55,709 nucleotides of DNA. It comes from Sutcliffiella horikoshii DSM 8719. GTDB lineage: Bacteria > Bacillota > Bacilli > Bacillales > Bacillaceae_I. The position numbers were made by a program, and so were the translations under genes. Below, piece after piece: positions 1 through 7,972 of this stretch. The DNA is taken from NCBI GenBank assembly GCA_001648575.1, contig LQXN01000003.1, forward strand, positions 1 through 55,709. The letters are read 5' to 3'. The notes under the pieces were generated by a model, which saw nothing but the letters and a program-made list of their open reading frames with translations, was not told the origin of the DNA and searched no databases. Numbering within the stretch: position 1 is the stretch's first letter; every line of letters begins with the position of its first letter.

Positions 1-114
1 GTTACGCTGATGCATCTAAAGCTTGAAAGGGAACTAGGGTGGAATGCTAAACGTGACATTGTGACGATTTGCCGTGATGCATGGCGATATGAGAAGAACT
101 TTAAGGAACAATAA
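1..114 (+). CDS. 3' end of a sugar-nucleotide epimerase (GalE-like), partial
   Basis: The window opens inside an open frame that ends at TAA 112-114 and encodes 37 residues. The tail has the pattern ELGWNAKRDIVTICRDAWRY, which resembles the C-terminus of UDP-glucose 4-epimerases (LGW followed by a D-W-W/R-W-type helix). The catalytic part lies outside the window, so the assignment rests on this short tail only. A strong terminator follows 20 bases downstream, so this is the last gene of its operon. Another extended short-chain dehydrogenase family member is possible. Confidence 0.5.
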   Translation, partial: VTLMHLKLERELGWNAKRDIVTICRDAWRYEKNFKEQ

Positions 115-134
115 GTATTTACTATTATGTGATT

Positions 135-168
135 GCCCGCTTAGCTACTACAGCTAGGCGGGCTTATT
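135..168 (+). terminator. Rho-independent terminator
   Basis: GCCCGCTTAGCT and AGCTAGGCGGGC form a 12-bp stem with one G-T pair around a 5-base loop. It is followed by TTATTT and closes the upstream epimerase-like gene. Confidence 0.85.
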
Positions 169-188
169 TGGGTTAGAAAAAATAAGAC

Positions 189-551
189 TTATTCATATGT
201 TAATATTTGATCATCGATAATTTTACCAGTATTTAAATCAATTAACATGGTAGAAACGCTTAGATTTAACAATCGGGGTGGGTATTTTAATATAACCTTA
301 TATATTTTTTCATTACTAACCGCTAAAGTAAATTTTGTTATAGGGCTCTTATCAAATATGGTTAATCGACCATAAGTACGCCAAATAATTTCTCTTGCAC
401 GTATATCATCCCTAAAGTGTTTTTCGTCATCTTCTCGGGTACGAAAATACCTGAAATCTAAATGCCACTCTTCCTGGTGGGTCGAGGGAACAGTCCCTCG
501 AACCATTTCCAGGACTTGAATTGAAGAAAGAGTTATAAGGCAGGTGGTCAA
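189..551 (-). CDS. Hypothetical protein, possibly truncated at its 5' end by a repeat
   Basis: The frame gives 120 residues, but the first 25 or so run through a copy of the GGTCGAGGGAC palindrome repeat (479-504), which is normally intergenic. The remaining part (from about EEWHLDF to the C-terminal LTYE) has a balanced composition with alternating charged and hydrophobic residues and looks like real protein. It has no signal peptide or membrane segment that I can see, and I recognise no family. No good ribosome site precedes the first ATG. The likely reading is a fragment of a small cytoplasmic protein whose original 5' end was replaced by the repeat. Confidence 0.35.
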   Translation of the reverse strand: MTTCLITLSSIQVLEMVRGTVPSTHQEEWHLDFRYFRTREDDEKHFRDDIRAREIIWRTYGRLTIFDKSPITKFTLAVSNEKIYKVILKYPPRLLNLSVSTMLIDLNTGKIIDDQILTYE

Positions 552-710
552 GAATTTGTGGCTAGCTGTCTGTTTTTATGAAAGCAAATAAAACCTCTTT
601 TATCCCCCATGCCATTACGAGGATTGACTAATTTTTGTGTGTACAATAACTTACTTCACCAGCTAGATAGTGAAGCATAGGAAGAGCTCCGAAGGTACAT
701 TTCCCGTTAA

Positions 711-950
711 GTACTTACCGGGAAAGAGAATTCACTAAAAAACATCTGCCTACATTGGTTTTTTGAGCATTACTTACAAGAAAGAACGGAGAGTCAAGCA
801 ACATTCCTCCTTGAAGAAAAAACGATGCATGCCTATGTCCCTGCCTTACTCATCCCTTTCGGTACATCTATCAAAATTATTGAACCGATCAGCCTTAAAG
901 AAAACATGATGCAACACCTTACAGAATTGATACAACTTTATCAAGAATAA
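711..950 (+). pseudogene. Remnant of a WYL-domain (YafY/DeoR-type) transcriptional regulator
   Basis: The frame ending at TAA 948-950 encodes KENSLKNICLHWFFEH and then, at its end, a segment around FGTSIKIIEPISLKE and a terminal LIQLYQE. This matches the usual C-terminus of WYL-domain regulators, where 'vlePesLre' is followed by a helix and a terminal tyrosine. The frame has stops at about 678-680 and 708-710 and has neither start codon nor helix-turn-helix part, so only the tail survives. A terminator follows directly. It sits just upstream of the DJ-1/PfpI gene. Such regulators often neighbour small enzyme genes; whether it once controlled this one is inference. Confidence 0.5.
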
Positions 951-985
951 AACTTCCCTGACAGCGGTTGTCAGGGAAGTTTTAT
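951..985 (+). terminator. Rho-independent terminator
   Basis: AACTTCCCTGACA (951-963) pairs perfectly with TGTCAGGGAAGTT (969-981) around a 5-base loop, followed by TTATT. It starts on the base after the stop codon of the WYL remnant. Confidence 0.9.
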
Positions 986-1024
986 TATACTAAGAGATAT
1001 CAATGATGATGGGAGCAATCGCAA

Positions 1025-1654
1025 ATGCAAACAAGAAAAACTTATTTATATGTATTCGACACTATGTCAGACTGGGAATATGGCTATTTAATCGCTGAAC
1101 TAAACACTGGTAGATACTTCAAAAAAGAAATCGCCCCTATGAACATAATAACAGTAGGAACAACCAAACAAACGATTACCACAATGGGAGGTCTCAACAT
1201 AACCCCAGATCTTTCCCTTGATCACTGTACCTTTAAAAAGTCAGACCTGCTTATTTTACCTGGAGGGGAAACCTGGGGAGAAACTGCCCAACACCCCATC
1301 CTTCAAACAGTTGCTAAAGCATTGGAAAAAGGAACGATAGTAGCCGCAATATGTGGCGCAACCATGGGACTTGCCAATATGGGCTGCCTCGACACAAGAA
1401 AACATACAAGTAATAACTTGGACTACTTAAAAATGGTATGCCCCAACTACAAAGGAGAAAAGCTTCACGAGGAGGAGCAGGTCGTAACAACCAGTGATAA
1501 CCTAATCACCGCATCCGGAATCGCTCCCCTCGAATTTGCAAGAGAAGTACTCGAAAAACTAGAAGTGTTATCACCCACCACATTACACTCATGGTATCAA
1601 CTTAACAAAACACAAAAACCTGAACACTTTTTTGATTTAATGAATTCGATTTGA
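1025..1654 (+). CDS. DJ-1/PfpI family protein (YoaZ-like)
   Basis: The product is a 209-residue soluble protein of the DJ-1/PfpI (class I glutamine amidotransferase-like) superfamily. The family fold is visible: an N-terminal beta-alpha unit (YLYVFDTMSDWEYGY), then LLILPGGETW at about residues 77-86, and the nucleophile elbow AAICGATMGLA at about 112-122 with its cysteine. Members act as chaperones, deglycases or stress-related hydrolases. The substrate cannot be read from sequence. Length and motifs fit Bacillus YoaZ, linked to oxidative stress. It is a single gene, preceded by the terminator at 951-985. No strong Shine-Dalgarno is present (GGGAG is about 8 bases upstream of the ATG). Confidence 0.85.
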   Translation: MQTRKTYLYVFDTMSDWEYGYLIAELNTGRYFKKEIAPMNIITVGTTKQTITTMGGLNITPDLSLDHCTFKKSDLLILPGGETWGETAQHPILQTVAKALEKGTIVAAICGATMGLANMGCLDTRKHTSNNLDYLKMVCPNYKGEKLHEEEQVVTTSDNLITASGIAPLEFAREVLEKLEVLSPTTLHSWYQLNKTQKPEHFFDLMNSI

Positions 1655-1782
1655 GAGAGTAGTGCTTGGAAGCACGGGGACGCACGTTTGTTAGGAATTG
1701 TTAAAGGTATACTAAGAAAGTTAATTTTAAACCAACGTTTGTACAAGCAAAATGCTTTCACTTGTTTGATAGTCTTACTTTT

Positions 1783-1872
1783 ATCTTGATAAATATCGAC
1801 TAATCTCGCATAGTATATCGAAATAATATAAAAAGGCAGGTTCGTCATTCTTTGGAGCGAAGAACCTGTCTA
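1783..1872. repeat. Copy of the TATCGACTA-TCTCGCAT repeat with a flanking hairpin
   Basis: The block TATCGACTAATCTCGCATAG, followed by TATATCGAAATAA, closely matches blocks near 38456-38495 and 39731-39765. An inverted repeat follows: GGCAGGTTC and GAACCTGTC enclose about 17 bases. The rest of 1655-2185 is A+T-rich with no credible gene. Confidence 0.6.
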
Positions 1873-2194
1873 TAATTCTATTATTGAGATTATTTTATAG
1901 TGGATGATAGATATAAGATAGTTGTATATATCGACTTTATTCCAGTATTCAAGAATAAAATAGCTCCTATATGAAATTCCTTTTTAGTTCATACCTCCCG
2001 TTTTGTCTTATTTAAGCAGAAAAGTATAAAGAATAAGGAAATTAACGTTACTACATTAAACTATTACAAACTACTCATTTTATATAAGTGTTAGAGTAAT
2101 TATTCCTAGAAGAATATAAAATATTTGAAATATTTCCATTTTTTATGTCGGTTAATGTTATTATTTAGGTATTACATAAAAGGAGATGAACATA

Positions 2195-2395
2195 ATGAAA
2201 AACTTCAGAAAAAAGCTTGGAATTTTAAGTATGGTAGCAATATTAGCTTCTTCATTATACGGAGTAGATGCATCAGCATCACGAAACGTGGGCTGTCAAC
2301 CAGCTGGAGCGGTTCCGGACTGTAGTTATGGTCCCAAAAAACCTTGTACTTGGTACCCACATAACCCAGGTGGACCAAACCACGTATGCCTATAG
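2195..2395 (+). CDS. Small secreted peptide with four cysteines
   Basis: This 66-residue product begins MKNFRKKLGILSM and has a classical signal peptide: a basic N-terminus, a hydrophobic stretch to about residue 20, and an ASA-type cleavage region (GVDASAS). The mature part is about 37 residues, basic, and rich in Pro, Gly and Cys, with cysteines spaced C-x8-C-x6-C-x14-C. I chose the second ATG because AAAGGAG lies about 9 bases before it; the ATG at 2186 is too close. A strong terminator follows at once, so it is monocistronic. I recognise no family. Two disulfides and an antimicrobial or signalling role are possible but unproven. Confidence 0.65.
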   Translation: MKNFRKKLGILSMVAILASSLYGVDASASRNVGCQPAGAVPDCSYGPKKPCTWYPHNPGGPNHVCL

Positions 2396-2398
2396 TCA

Positions 2399-2437
2399 TA
2401 AAAAAGATCAGTGGCTCAAAACCACTGATCTTTTTTA
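2399..2437 (+). terminator. Rho-independent terminator
   Basis: AAAAAGATCAGTGG pairs with CCACTGATCTTTTTT across a 7-base loop. It directly follows the small secreted peptide gene. Confidence 0.92.
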
Positions 2438-3035
2438 TGGCTTACTTTTTCCATTTACCAATATTGATGGCCCGACGAAGGGCCAAGTGATTTAATCTTG
2501 CACTTGAGACAGGTATCTACCCTTTTGGAGCTATGGATCTTTTTCTTTTTCAGATTTCATAAGAGAAGGTCGAGGGAAGAATACCTCGACCCTTTATTTA
2601 TTTTTAGATCATTGCCATGTTTTTGGCCAACCGCATACATCAAATTGATCCACCTCTGCCATTGAAAAGACCACATCATTGATGGATCTGTAAAGCCATC
2701 ACATCGCGTAACCGTCAAGTTGAATAAATCATTTTTCATCAAATAAAGCTAAACAGTTCTCAACATCACTTATGCAAAGCTAAAGGAAGCTGAAAAAAAA
2801 GGGACGGTCCTGATAAACATGCAATCTACAAGTTCATTTATTTGACGAAACATATTATTTTTTGAGACTACAATATCATAGATAACTAGAGATTAAAGTA
2901 CTCTTAGCTAGAAATCAATTGAATACCACCTAAATATTTATTTAAAAATATTATTTAACAAAAAAAGCAGAAGAGGGTTTAAAAACTTAAACATTCTTCT
3001 GCTTTAAGAGTTATGAGTTGTAAATTCAATTTCTA
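2438..3035. other. Non-coding stretch with one palindrome repeat
   Basis: I see no convincing gene here. The stretch holds the palindrome at 2568-2592, an A+T-rich segment, and near 2797 the words GGGACGGTCCTGAT, reminiscent of the same repeat family. A minus-strand frame at 2557-2742 overlaps the palindrome and has no support. Confidence 0.5.
2568..2592. repeat. GGTCGAGG palindrome repeat (family 1)
   Basis: GGTCGAGGGA and CCTCGACC form an inverted repeat around AGAATA. Related copies lie at 479-504, 14077-14096, 20858-20884, 21094-21120, 23004-23030 and 48385-48410. Confidence 0.75.
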
Positions 3036-3232
3036 GCTGTTGATTGAAGCAAAAGGCGAAGACTCCTGAGGAGGCTCAAGGTCGCCCCGCGGAAAGCGAA
3101 GCCATTTGCGGAAATCAACAGCGGTGTCCTAAACAATATCAAATCAAAGTGGCTTCGAAGCGGAATGGGGAGCTTACGGACCGCTCGCTGGAAAGCGAAA
3201 TTCCTGCAACGGAAATCAACTTGTTCCAACAG
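3036..3232. repeat. REP-like G+C-rich repeat pair
   Basis: GCTGTTGATT (3036-3045) and AATCAACAGC (3113-3122) are perfect inverted ends enclosing a G+C-rich block with CGGAAAGCGAAGCC. A second unit to about 3232 carries GGAAAGCGAAATTCCTGCAA and GGAAATCAAC, then TTCCAACAG. A third, shorter unit lies at 34544-34610. This type of block is widespread between genes in Bacillus-related genomes and is not coding, although it opens frames on both strands. Confidence 0.75.
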
Positions 3233-3506
3233 ATAACCTTACTATTTTATAGTTTGCCAACAGTCAAATGTATGAACCCTATCTCCATCTCAAAAGCTCG
3301 CTTAGCCCCCGGTGATTTCTGCCTCCAGCCACTCTCCCTTTTAGAATAAATCTAAATAAGATATATTCCTTATTTTTATATAAAAACATATTTTCAAAGC
3401 TGAAATGAATGAAAACATGGTTTTAACCGCTCTTTTTGGAAAATTCATATAATTCTAACATATGTTACTATTCACTTAGGGCCTAGTTTATAGGAGAGGA
3501 GGAATA

Positions 3507-3647
3507 ATGATGAAAGAACTTAACTTGAAAGTTGAAGACTTCGAACTAGAGTTAGAAGTGTACGAAGTTTCTTCCGCTACAGTACTTGATACAATGGGAG
3601 CATCTCAAGGATATAACTCTTGCTCTTCCGTTGTAACTCAAGCCTAA
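3507..3647 (+). CDS. Thiazolylpeptide-type RiPP precursor peptide
   Basis: This 46-residue peptide was too short for the usual length cut-off. It has an acidic leader (VEDFELELEVYEVSSATVLD) of the thiopeptide type, then TMGA and the C-terminal SQGYNSCSSVVTQA. In the thiocillin precursor the leader also ends in IMGA before a 14-residue core beginning with Ser, so by analogy the core here is 14 residues starting at Ser33. The core has four Ser, one Thr and a single Cys. AGGAGAGGAGG stands 4-14 bases before the start (second ATG at 3510 also possible). A hairpin separates it from the dehydratase gene. The precursor role is inferred from leader motif plus the downstream LanB, cyclase and YcaO genes. 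Confidence 0.85.
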   Translation: MMKELNLKVEDFELELEVYEVSSATVLDTMGASQGYNSCSSVVTQA

Positions 3648-3674
3648 TTTCGTCTTTATACTTATCTACTGATT

Positions 3675-3710
3675 GCTCAGTTCAACTTTGAACTGAGCTT
3701 TCAACTTTCA
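3675..3710 (+). terminator. Hairpin between precursor and dehydratase genes (attenuator)
   Basis: GCTCAGTTCA (3675-3684) pairs perfectly with TGAACTGAGC (3689-3698) and is followed by TTTCAACTTTC. The broken T-run suggests partial termination, which would give more precursor than enzyme transcript. Confidence 0.65.
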
Positions 3711-3745
3711 TTACAAATTTTCGCTTGAAGGGAAGATCCTGAAAA

Positions 3746-6709
3746 ATGGCAGTAATGGACAACTATTTAGTAAGGACACCAGCACTGAACTTAGACGTGT
3801 TGGAAGCAATATTTAATAATGACAAGGAACTGGAAAAAATTCTTGCAGCTTATTTAAGTCAGGAACACATCAAAGAAAGAATACTTATTGGAAGCGATAG
3901 CCTTTACCAACAATTAGAAGAAGGAAAGCTGACAGCCGGTGCAAGGTTATCACTTGTGAAGTACTTACTACGCATGTCCTCAAGGACCATACCCTTTGGA
4001 TTGTTTTCAGGAATATCCAATAGCAAATTTTCTACAGCAGAAGTTGGGAAACATGCAGCAGATGAAAAGAAAATTAGACTGTCTATAAAATGGTACATAA
4101 AACTAATAGCTATTATAGAAGATTCACAAGGAATAGAATCTCAACTGAAGGTATCGATAAACCCTTTAATAGTAGAAGGCAGTCAGCAATATAACTTGGA
4201 TACAATTCTTCAAAATAATTTTCAACAACTGAAAATTAAAAAAGGTCCTCTAATTAAAGCACTGGTAAACCATTCTACCTCCCCTATAAGAATAGTAGAT
4301 TTAGTAAATCATATTGTTCCAGAAGATATGGAAAAGAAGCATCTGTGTTTAAAAACGATAAAAAACCTATTGAAAAAACAATTTCTTGTCAGTGAACTGC
4401 AGCCTTCTGTTTCTTTCCACAAGGAAGATGATCTATTAGGGAAGCTATTAGAAAGCTCAAGGTTATTGAGTGAAGGGCAATATTCTGTCATTCGCACTAT
4501 CGCCTCCATGATGGAAACGTATAAGGGGCAGAAAGTAGGAGAAGGGATCCCTACCTATTTGGAACTCATCAGAACAATGCAAAGATTAGTAGAAAGTGAT
4601 AAATACCTTGTCATCGATTCTATCTACCATAAGCAAAGGGATGAACAACTAGGATTTGATGTCAAGGAAATCGAGGCGGTGGTAGAAAACCTTGCTCCAT
4701 TGGCACATTTCAGTCAACAGTTCACCGCAAATGCCTGGGAACAATACTACTTGCAGTTTGTAGATCGTTATGGATTTTTTAACGAAGTGGCATTAATGGA
4801 TCTATTAGATAGTGACAAAGGTATCGGCGTGCCTTCCTTTCAAAAGAACACTCAAACCTCTGAGCAGGATGAAGAATTTTTGACATATATGCTGGATAAG
4901 CTTTGGAACAATAGCAATCATGGTTCGAACAAACAAATACTAGAACTACAAGATGAGGACATGAAGGCTATCTCCGCCATTTACAAAAACACCAAGCAAC
5001 ACAAATTAAAAGACGGATACGATATGAAATTTTCCATCTTGGTTGAAAACGGAAAGAAGCTCTTCAATCTAGGTGTAAATTCTTTCGGAAGTACAGCGTC
5101 CTCTTTCTCGGGTAGGCTCGACCTAGAACAGCATCAGGAGGCATCCACCTATTATTCAGATGACCACTATATAAGTTGTGAGTTAAATGGAGTACCGATT
5201 AATTATCCTGATTTAGGCATTTCCTATAAAAAGCCAGACTATGTGATTGACATCACCTGTAATAGTGAGAAGAAAGACAATGTCATTGAACTTGCCGATA
5301 TCTATGTCGGGGCAGATTCGGCTGGATTATACCTAAAAAGTCGAAAATACAATAAACGATTGTTACCAGTCTCGACTCATATGCTTTACTACAATAACTT
5401 TGTGGAACAAAAGCCACTTTTATTCTTATCACTTTTCGGAAAATACATTAGTGAAGTACCGACAAATATCAACTTGGGAAGATTGAAAACGCTTAGTCAT
5501 CTTCCAAGGATTCAGTATAAAAACATCATTCTATCTCCACGTAGGTGGAATATCCCGATGGCTGAACTGAAAGCCGAACCAAGGCAGCGCTTAAAGCAAC
5601 TCGCAGAAGAGCATTGCTTAAATGATCAATATATTTATCTCCTTGATGGTGATAAAACGTTACCGATTTTGTTACATACCACTATAGGTCAGGATTTAGT
5701 CATGGATGCCATCAAAAAGACTAGTAAATATAATAATCATCTAACATTTATCGAAGCATCGGAACTAAATGAAACGATTGAACAGAAGCGGACCTTTGTG
5801 AAAGATTATATTGTCACTGTACCACCAACTGCCAACAACTCAGTTAGGGTTGTCCCGGCAACGGATGTTGGGACACACGCACATCTGATTGAACATGAAT
5901 GGACATACTTTAAAATTTTTTACCATCAAAATCAAAAGCATACGGTTCTAAATTCCTGTTTGGATAGCCTCTATAAAAGCAACTGCCCAGAGGTGTTCTA
6001 TATAAACTATATGGATGTTCCTGGCCAGCCGCATCTTAGGATCAGGTACAAAAAAGAAGAGGGTTCAAAAGAGCATAAATCCCTGGTTGAAACACTAGAA
6101 GCCCTTCGCAAGAATGAACTGGTAAAGGATTATTCCACCCATTTATTTGAACCAGAATATAGCAGATATGGAGGAAGTACCACCTCTAAAGAAGCTTACA
6201 GATACTTTTGCCAAGAAACATTGGTAGGTTTCCAACTGAGCCTCCAGCAAAAGTGGAAGACGATAAAGGAAACAGAAAAAGGCATTATGTTCATGTTGTT
6301 TACATTATTCGATTTTCATGAAAGCTATGAGAGTGCGGCATCCTATCTTGAACAACTGCATGCCCATGTTCAGGCGGCTGCCGATGAAGACTACTTAAAG
6401 AAGTTTAAGTCAAACAGGAATTATTATACTTCACTTGGAAATCAGGCATTGGAATTATACAAGGAACATCAGCATGGGATTTTTAAGGGGAAAAAGGAAG
6501 CAGGAAGACGTTACACGAGCATGGTAACTCAGCAATTTTCAGCAGATAGAAGAGACTACATTTTCAATAGCATCGTCCATATGACTTTGAACAGGGTGAT
6601 CGGTGTCAATAAGCAGCTGGAAGCCGAAGTGAATTGCATGGTCAAGTACATCTTCCACAATATGAAATATAGACTGCAGATTAAAGGAGAATACGATGAA
6701 CTTTTATGA
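3746..6709 (+). CDS. Full-length LanB-type dehydratase (glutamylation plus elimination domains)
   Basis: This 987-residue enzyme should convert Ser/Thr of the precursor to Dha/Dhb using glutamyl-tRNA. The N-terminal glutamylation domain shows YLVRTPAL (about residues 7-14) and RMSSRTIPFGLFSG (about 76-89). The C-terminal elimination domain begins near WTYFKIFYH (about 717) and keeps QPHLRIRY (about 761-768), EPEYSRYGG (about 803-811) and IVHMTLNR (about 942-949). These match the NisB elimination residues Arg784, Arg826 and His961. The length equals class I lanthipeptide LanB, whereas thiopeptide systems usually split the two halves. GAAGGGAAG precedes the start. The end overlaps the next gene by 14 bases. 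Confidence 0.93.
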   Translation: MAVMDNYLVRTPALNLDVLEAIFNNDKELEKILAAYLSQEHIKERILIGSDSLYQQLEEGKLTAGARLSLVKYLLRMSSRTIPFGLFSGISNSKFSTAEVGKHAADEKKIRLSIKWYIKLIAIIEDSQGIESQLKVSINPLIVEGSQQYNLDTILQNNFQQLKIKKGPLIKALVNHSTSPIRIVDLVNHIVPEDMEKKHLCLKTIKNLLKKQFLVSELQPSVSFHKEDDLLGKLLESSRLLSEGQYSVIRTIASMMETYKGQKVGEGIPTYLELIRTMQRLVESDKYLVIDSIYHKQRDEQLGFDVKEIEAVVENLAPLAHFSQQFTANAWEQYYLQFVDRYGFFNEVALMDLLDSDKGIGVPSFQKNTQTSEQDEEFLTYMLDKLWNNSNHGSNKQILELQDEDMKAISAIYKNTKQHKLKDGYDMKFSILVENGKKLFNLGVNSFGSTASSFSGRLDLEQHQEASTYYSDDHYISCELNGVPINYPDLGISYKKPDYVIDITCNSEKKDNVIELADIYVGADSAGLYLKSRKYNKRLLPVSTHMLYYNNFVEQKPLLFLSLFGKYISEVPTNINLGRLKTLSHLPRIQYKNIILSPRRWNIPMAELKAEPRQRLKQLAEEHCLNDQYIYLLDGDKTLPILLHTTIGQDLVMDAIKKTSKYNNHLTFIEASELNETIEQKRTFVKDYIVTVPPTANNSVRVVPATDVGTHAHLIEHEWTYFKIFYHQNQKHTVLNSCLDSLYKSNCPEVFYINYMDVPGQPHLRIRYKKEEGSKEHKSLVETLEALRKNELVKDYSTHLFEPEYSRYGGSTTSKEAYRYFCQETLVGFQLSLQQKWKTIKETEKGIMFMLFTLFDFHESYESAASYLEQLHAHVQAAADEDYLKKFKSNRNYYTSLGNQALELYKEHQHGIFKGKKEAGRRYTSMVTQQFSADRRDYIFNSIVHMTLNRVIGVNKQLEAEVNCMVKYIFHNMKYRLQIKGEYDELL

Positions 6710-7679
6710 AATGAAAATCTACATGAATGATGTGGACAATCATCCAATCTATTCATCTATCCGATCATTGTTGGAGGAAGAATCCGTCCTTTCCCTTAAG
6801 AAAAGCTTCGAAAATGGCTATCATTTAACGGTTTTTGGTTGGCTTACCCAAGATCGAATGAACCAAATATCAACTGAATTCACAAGCTTACTCCTAGCGT
6901 ACCCAACAGAAAAGTATGATGAGACGGCTTTTAGGAATAGCTATAGAAAGGTAGCAGAAATAGCGCTGAAAGAGAATGCACTCACAGAAATCCATCAAAA
7001 TAAGGTTCTCATTTCAAAAAGGCAGGATTTATACGGTTTTCAAAATAAAGAGCAATTGGAGATATATTTAAGAATTAACCAAGTATTTGACAGATGGTTT
7101 ATGCCTAGCTATTGGAAAAGGGATAACAACATCCTTTCTATTACAAAGGAAATGACACCATTTTGCACGAATCTACCAGATGTTGTGCTCTCTAAAGAGC
7201 ATGCACTTTATTCCAATGGGTTTGTTTCCCATCTTTCACACTATCTTGGCCTATTACACTCTTTAAGCGAAAAGAATAAACAGATGATTGTCGAGAGATT
7301 TGAACAAGCAGCTGAGAAAGATAGAGAAACGCTAAAGGAGAGCTTGGAAAAGGATAATGGCTTAACTAAGGATCTGAATGAAATATATCATGAGATAAAG
7401 GATGCTGTTCAACGGGGCGTGCTGAACTTTCATTCTCCACACGATGATGCTCATATTGAAAAGAAGGTGGCAACATCCTCTAAAAGGCATCAGCGTGCAC
7501 TGGCAACTCCTGAATTAAACAAATTGATTTTGAAGGACCCTGTCTTAATCGCGAACCGTTGGATACTAAATGTATTATATGAAAAACTGGTGCTTCTAAA
7601 CATCAAACCACTGGAGAAGTTCTATATGAATTATTTGCTTTGCTCAATGAGGTTTCAGAAGAAGGAGGTATATGCATGA
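6696..7679 (+). CDS. TclM/TbtD-like thiopeptide cyclase (putative [4+2] pyridine synthase)
   Basis: This 327-residue protein resembles the 'thiopeptide-type bacteriocin biosynthesis' family, distant relatives of the LanB elimination domain. The N-terminus (MNFYEMKIYM) and the C-terminal segment ANRWILNVLYEKLVLLNIKP fit that fold, but the RYGG and HM-x-N-R motifs of true elimination domains are absent. A separate elimination enzyme is not needed because the upstream LanB has one. By position and size it is therefore best read as the enzyme that joins two dehydroalanines into a six-membered nitrogen ring and releases the leader. AAAGGAGA precedes the ATG; its last codons overlap the next start (ATGA). 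Catalytic residues were not verified. Confidence 0.75.
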   Translation: MNFYEMKIYMNDVDNHPIYSSIRSLLEEESVLSLKKSFENGYHLTVFGWLTQDRMNQISTEFTSLLLAYPTEKYDETAFRNSYRKVAEIALKENALTEIHQNKVLISKRQDLYGFQNKEQLEIYLRINQVFDRWFMPSYWKRDNNILSITKEMTPFCTNLPDVVLSKEHALYSNGFVSHLSHYLGLLHSLSEKNKQMIVERFEQAAEKDRETLKESLEKDNGLTKDLNEIYHEIKDAVQRGVLNFHSPHDDAHIEKKVATSSKRHQRALATPELNKLILKDPVLIANRWILNVLYEKLVLLNIKPLEKFYMNYLLCSMRFQKKEVYA

Positions 7680-7972
7680 ATATTTTTCTTGATCCGACAA
7701 CGTATATCATCGATACCGAAACTGATTTTTATATTTGTACCAAGGAAAAGAATTTAAAGCTGATGCTGAAGGAACCTTCAAGGAATAGAGTCTATCAAAT
7801 TATTAAAGCATTGAAAGCTGGAGAACCTTTTGCCTCTGCCAACGCATTCGATGAGAAGGTTGTAAAGCTGCTGCTGGATAAAGGGATGGCAACCACCTTA
7901 GAAAAAAGAAGGAGATTTCCTTTGAAGGGATCTCACACATTTCCGGTCCTCCATCGTTTATCGAAGTATTGA
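7676..7972 (+). CDS. RiPP recognition element (RRE) protein, N-terminal part of a split E1-like partner
   Basis: This 98-residue frame begins MNIFLDPTTYIIDTETDFYI (beta strands) and continues with helices ending KVVKLLLDKGMAT. That matches the PqqD-like winged-helix RRE that binds leader peptides. AAGGAGG lies 7 bases before the ATG. After an A6 run (7902-7907) the frame turns basic and loses domain character (EKRRRFPLKGSH...). The -1 frame from the same point reads EISFEGISHISGPPSFIEVL and joins the next ORF without a stop. I therefore think residues 1 to about 77 are the real domain and that the last 20 residues follow a frameshift. A free-standing RRE followed by re-initiation is the alternative. 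Confidence 0.75.
   Translation: MNIFLDPTTYIIDTETDFYICTKEKNLKLMLKEPSRNRVYQIIKALKAGEPFASANAFDEKVVKLLLDKGMATTLEKRRRFPLKGSHTFPVLHRLSKY

Noticed and set aside
1597-1848. Minus-strand frame of 83 residues
   Set aside because: It lies across the end of the DJ-1/PfpI gene and a dispersed repeat, with no initiation signal.
2268-2495. Frame overlapping the small secreted peptide
   Set aside because: It runs through the peptide gene and its terminator in another frame.
2557-2742. Minus-strand frame of 61 residues
   Set aside because: It overlaps a palindrome repeat and has no ribosome site or recognisable domain.
3026-3349. Overlapping frames on both strands (67 and 101 residues)
   Set aside because: They arise from the REP-like repeat block; no ribosome site or protein-like pattern.
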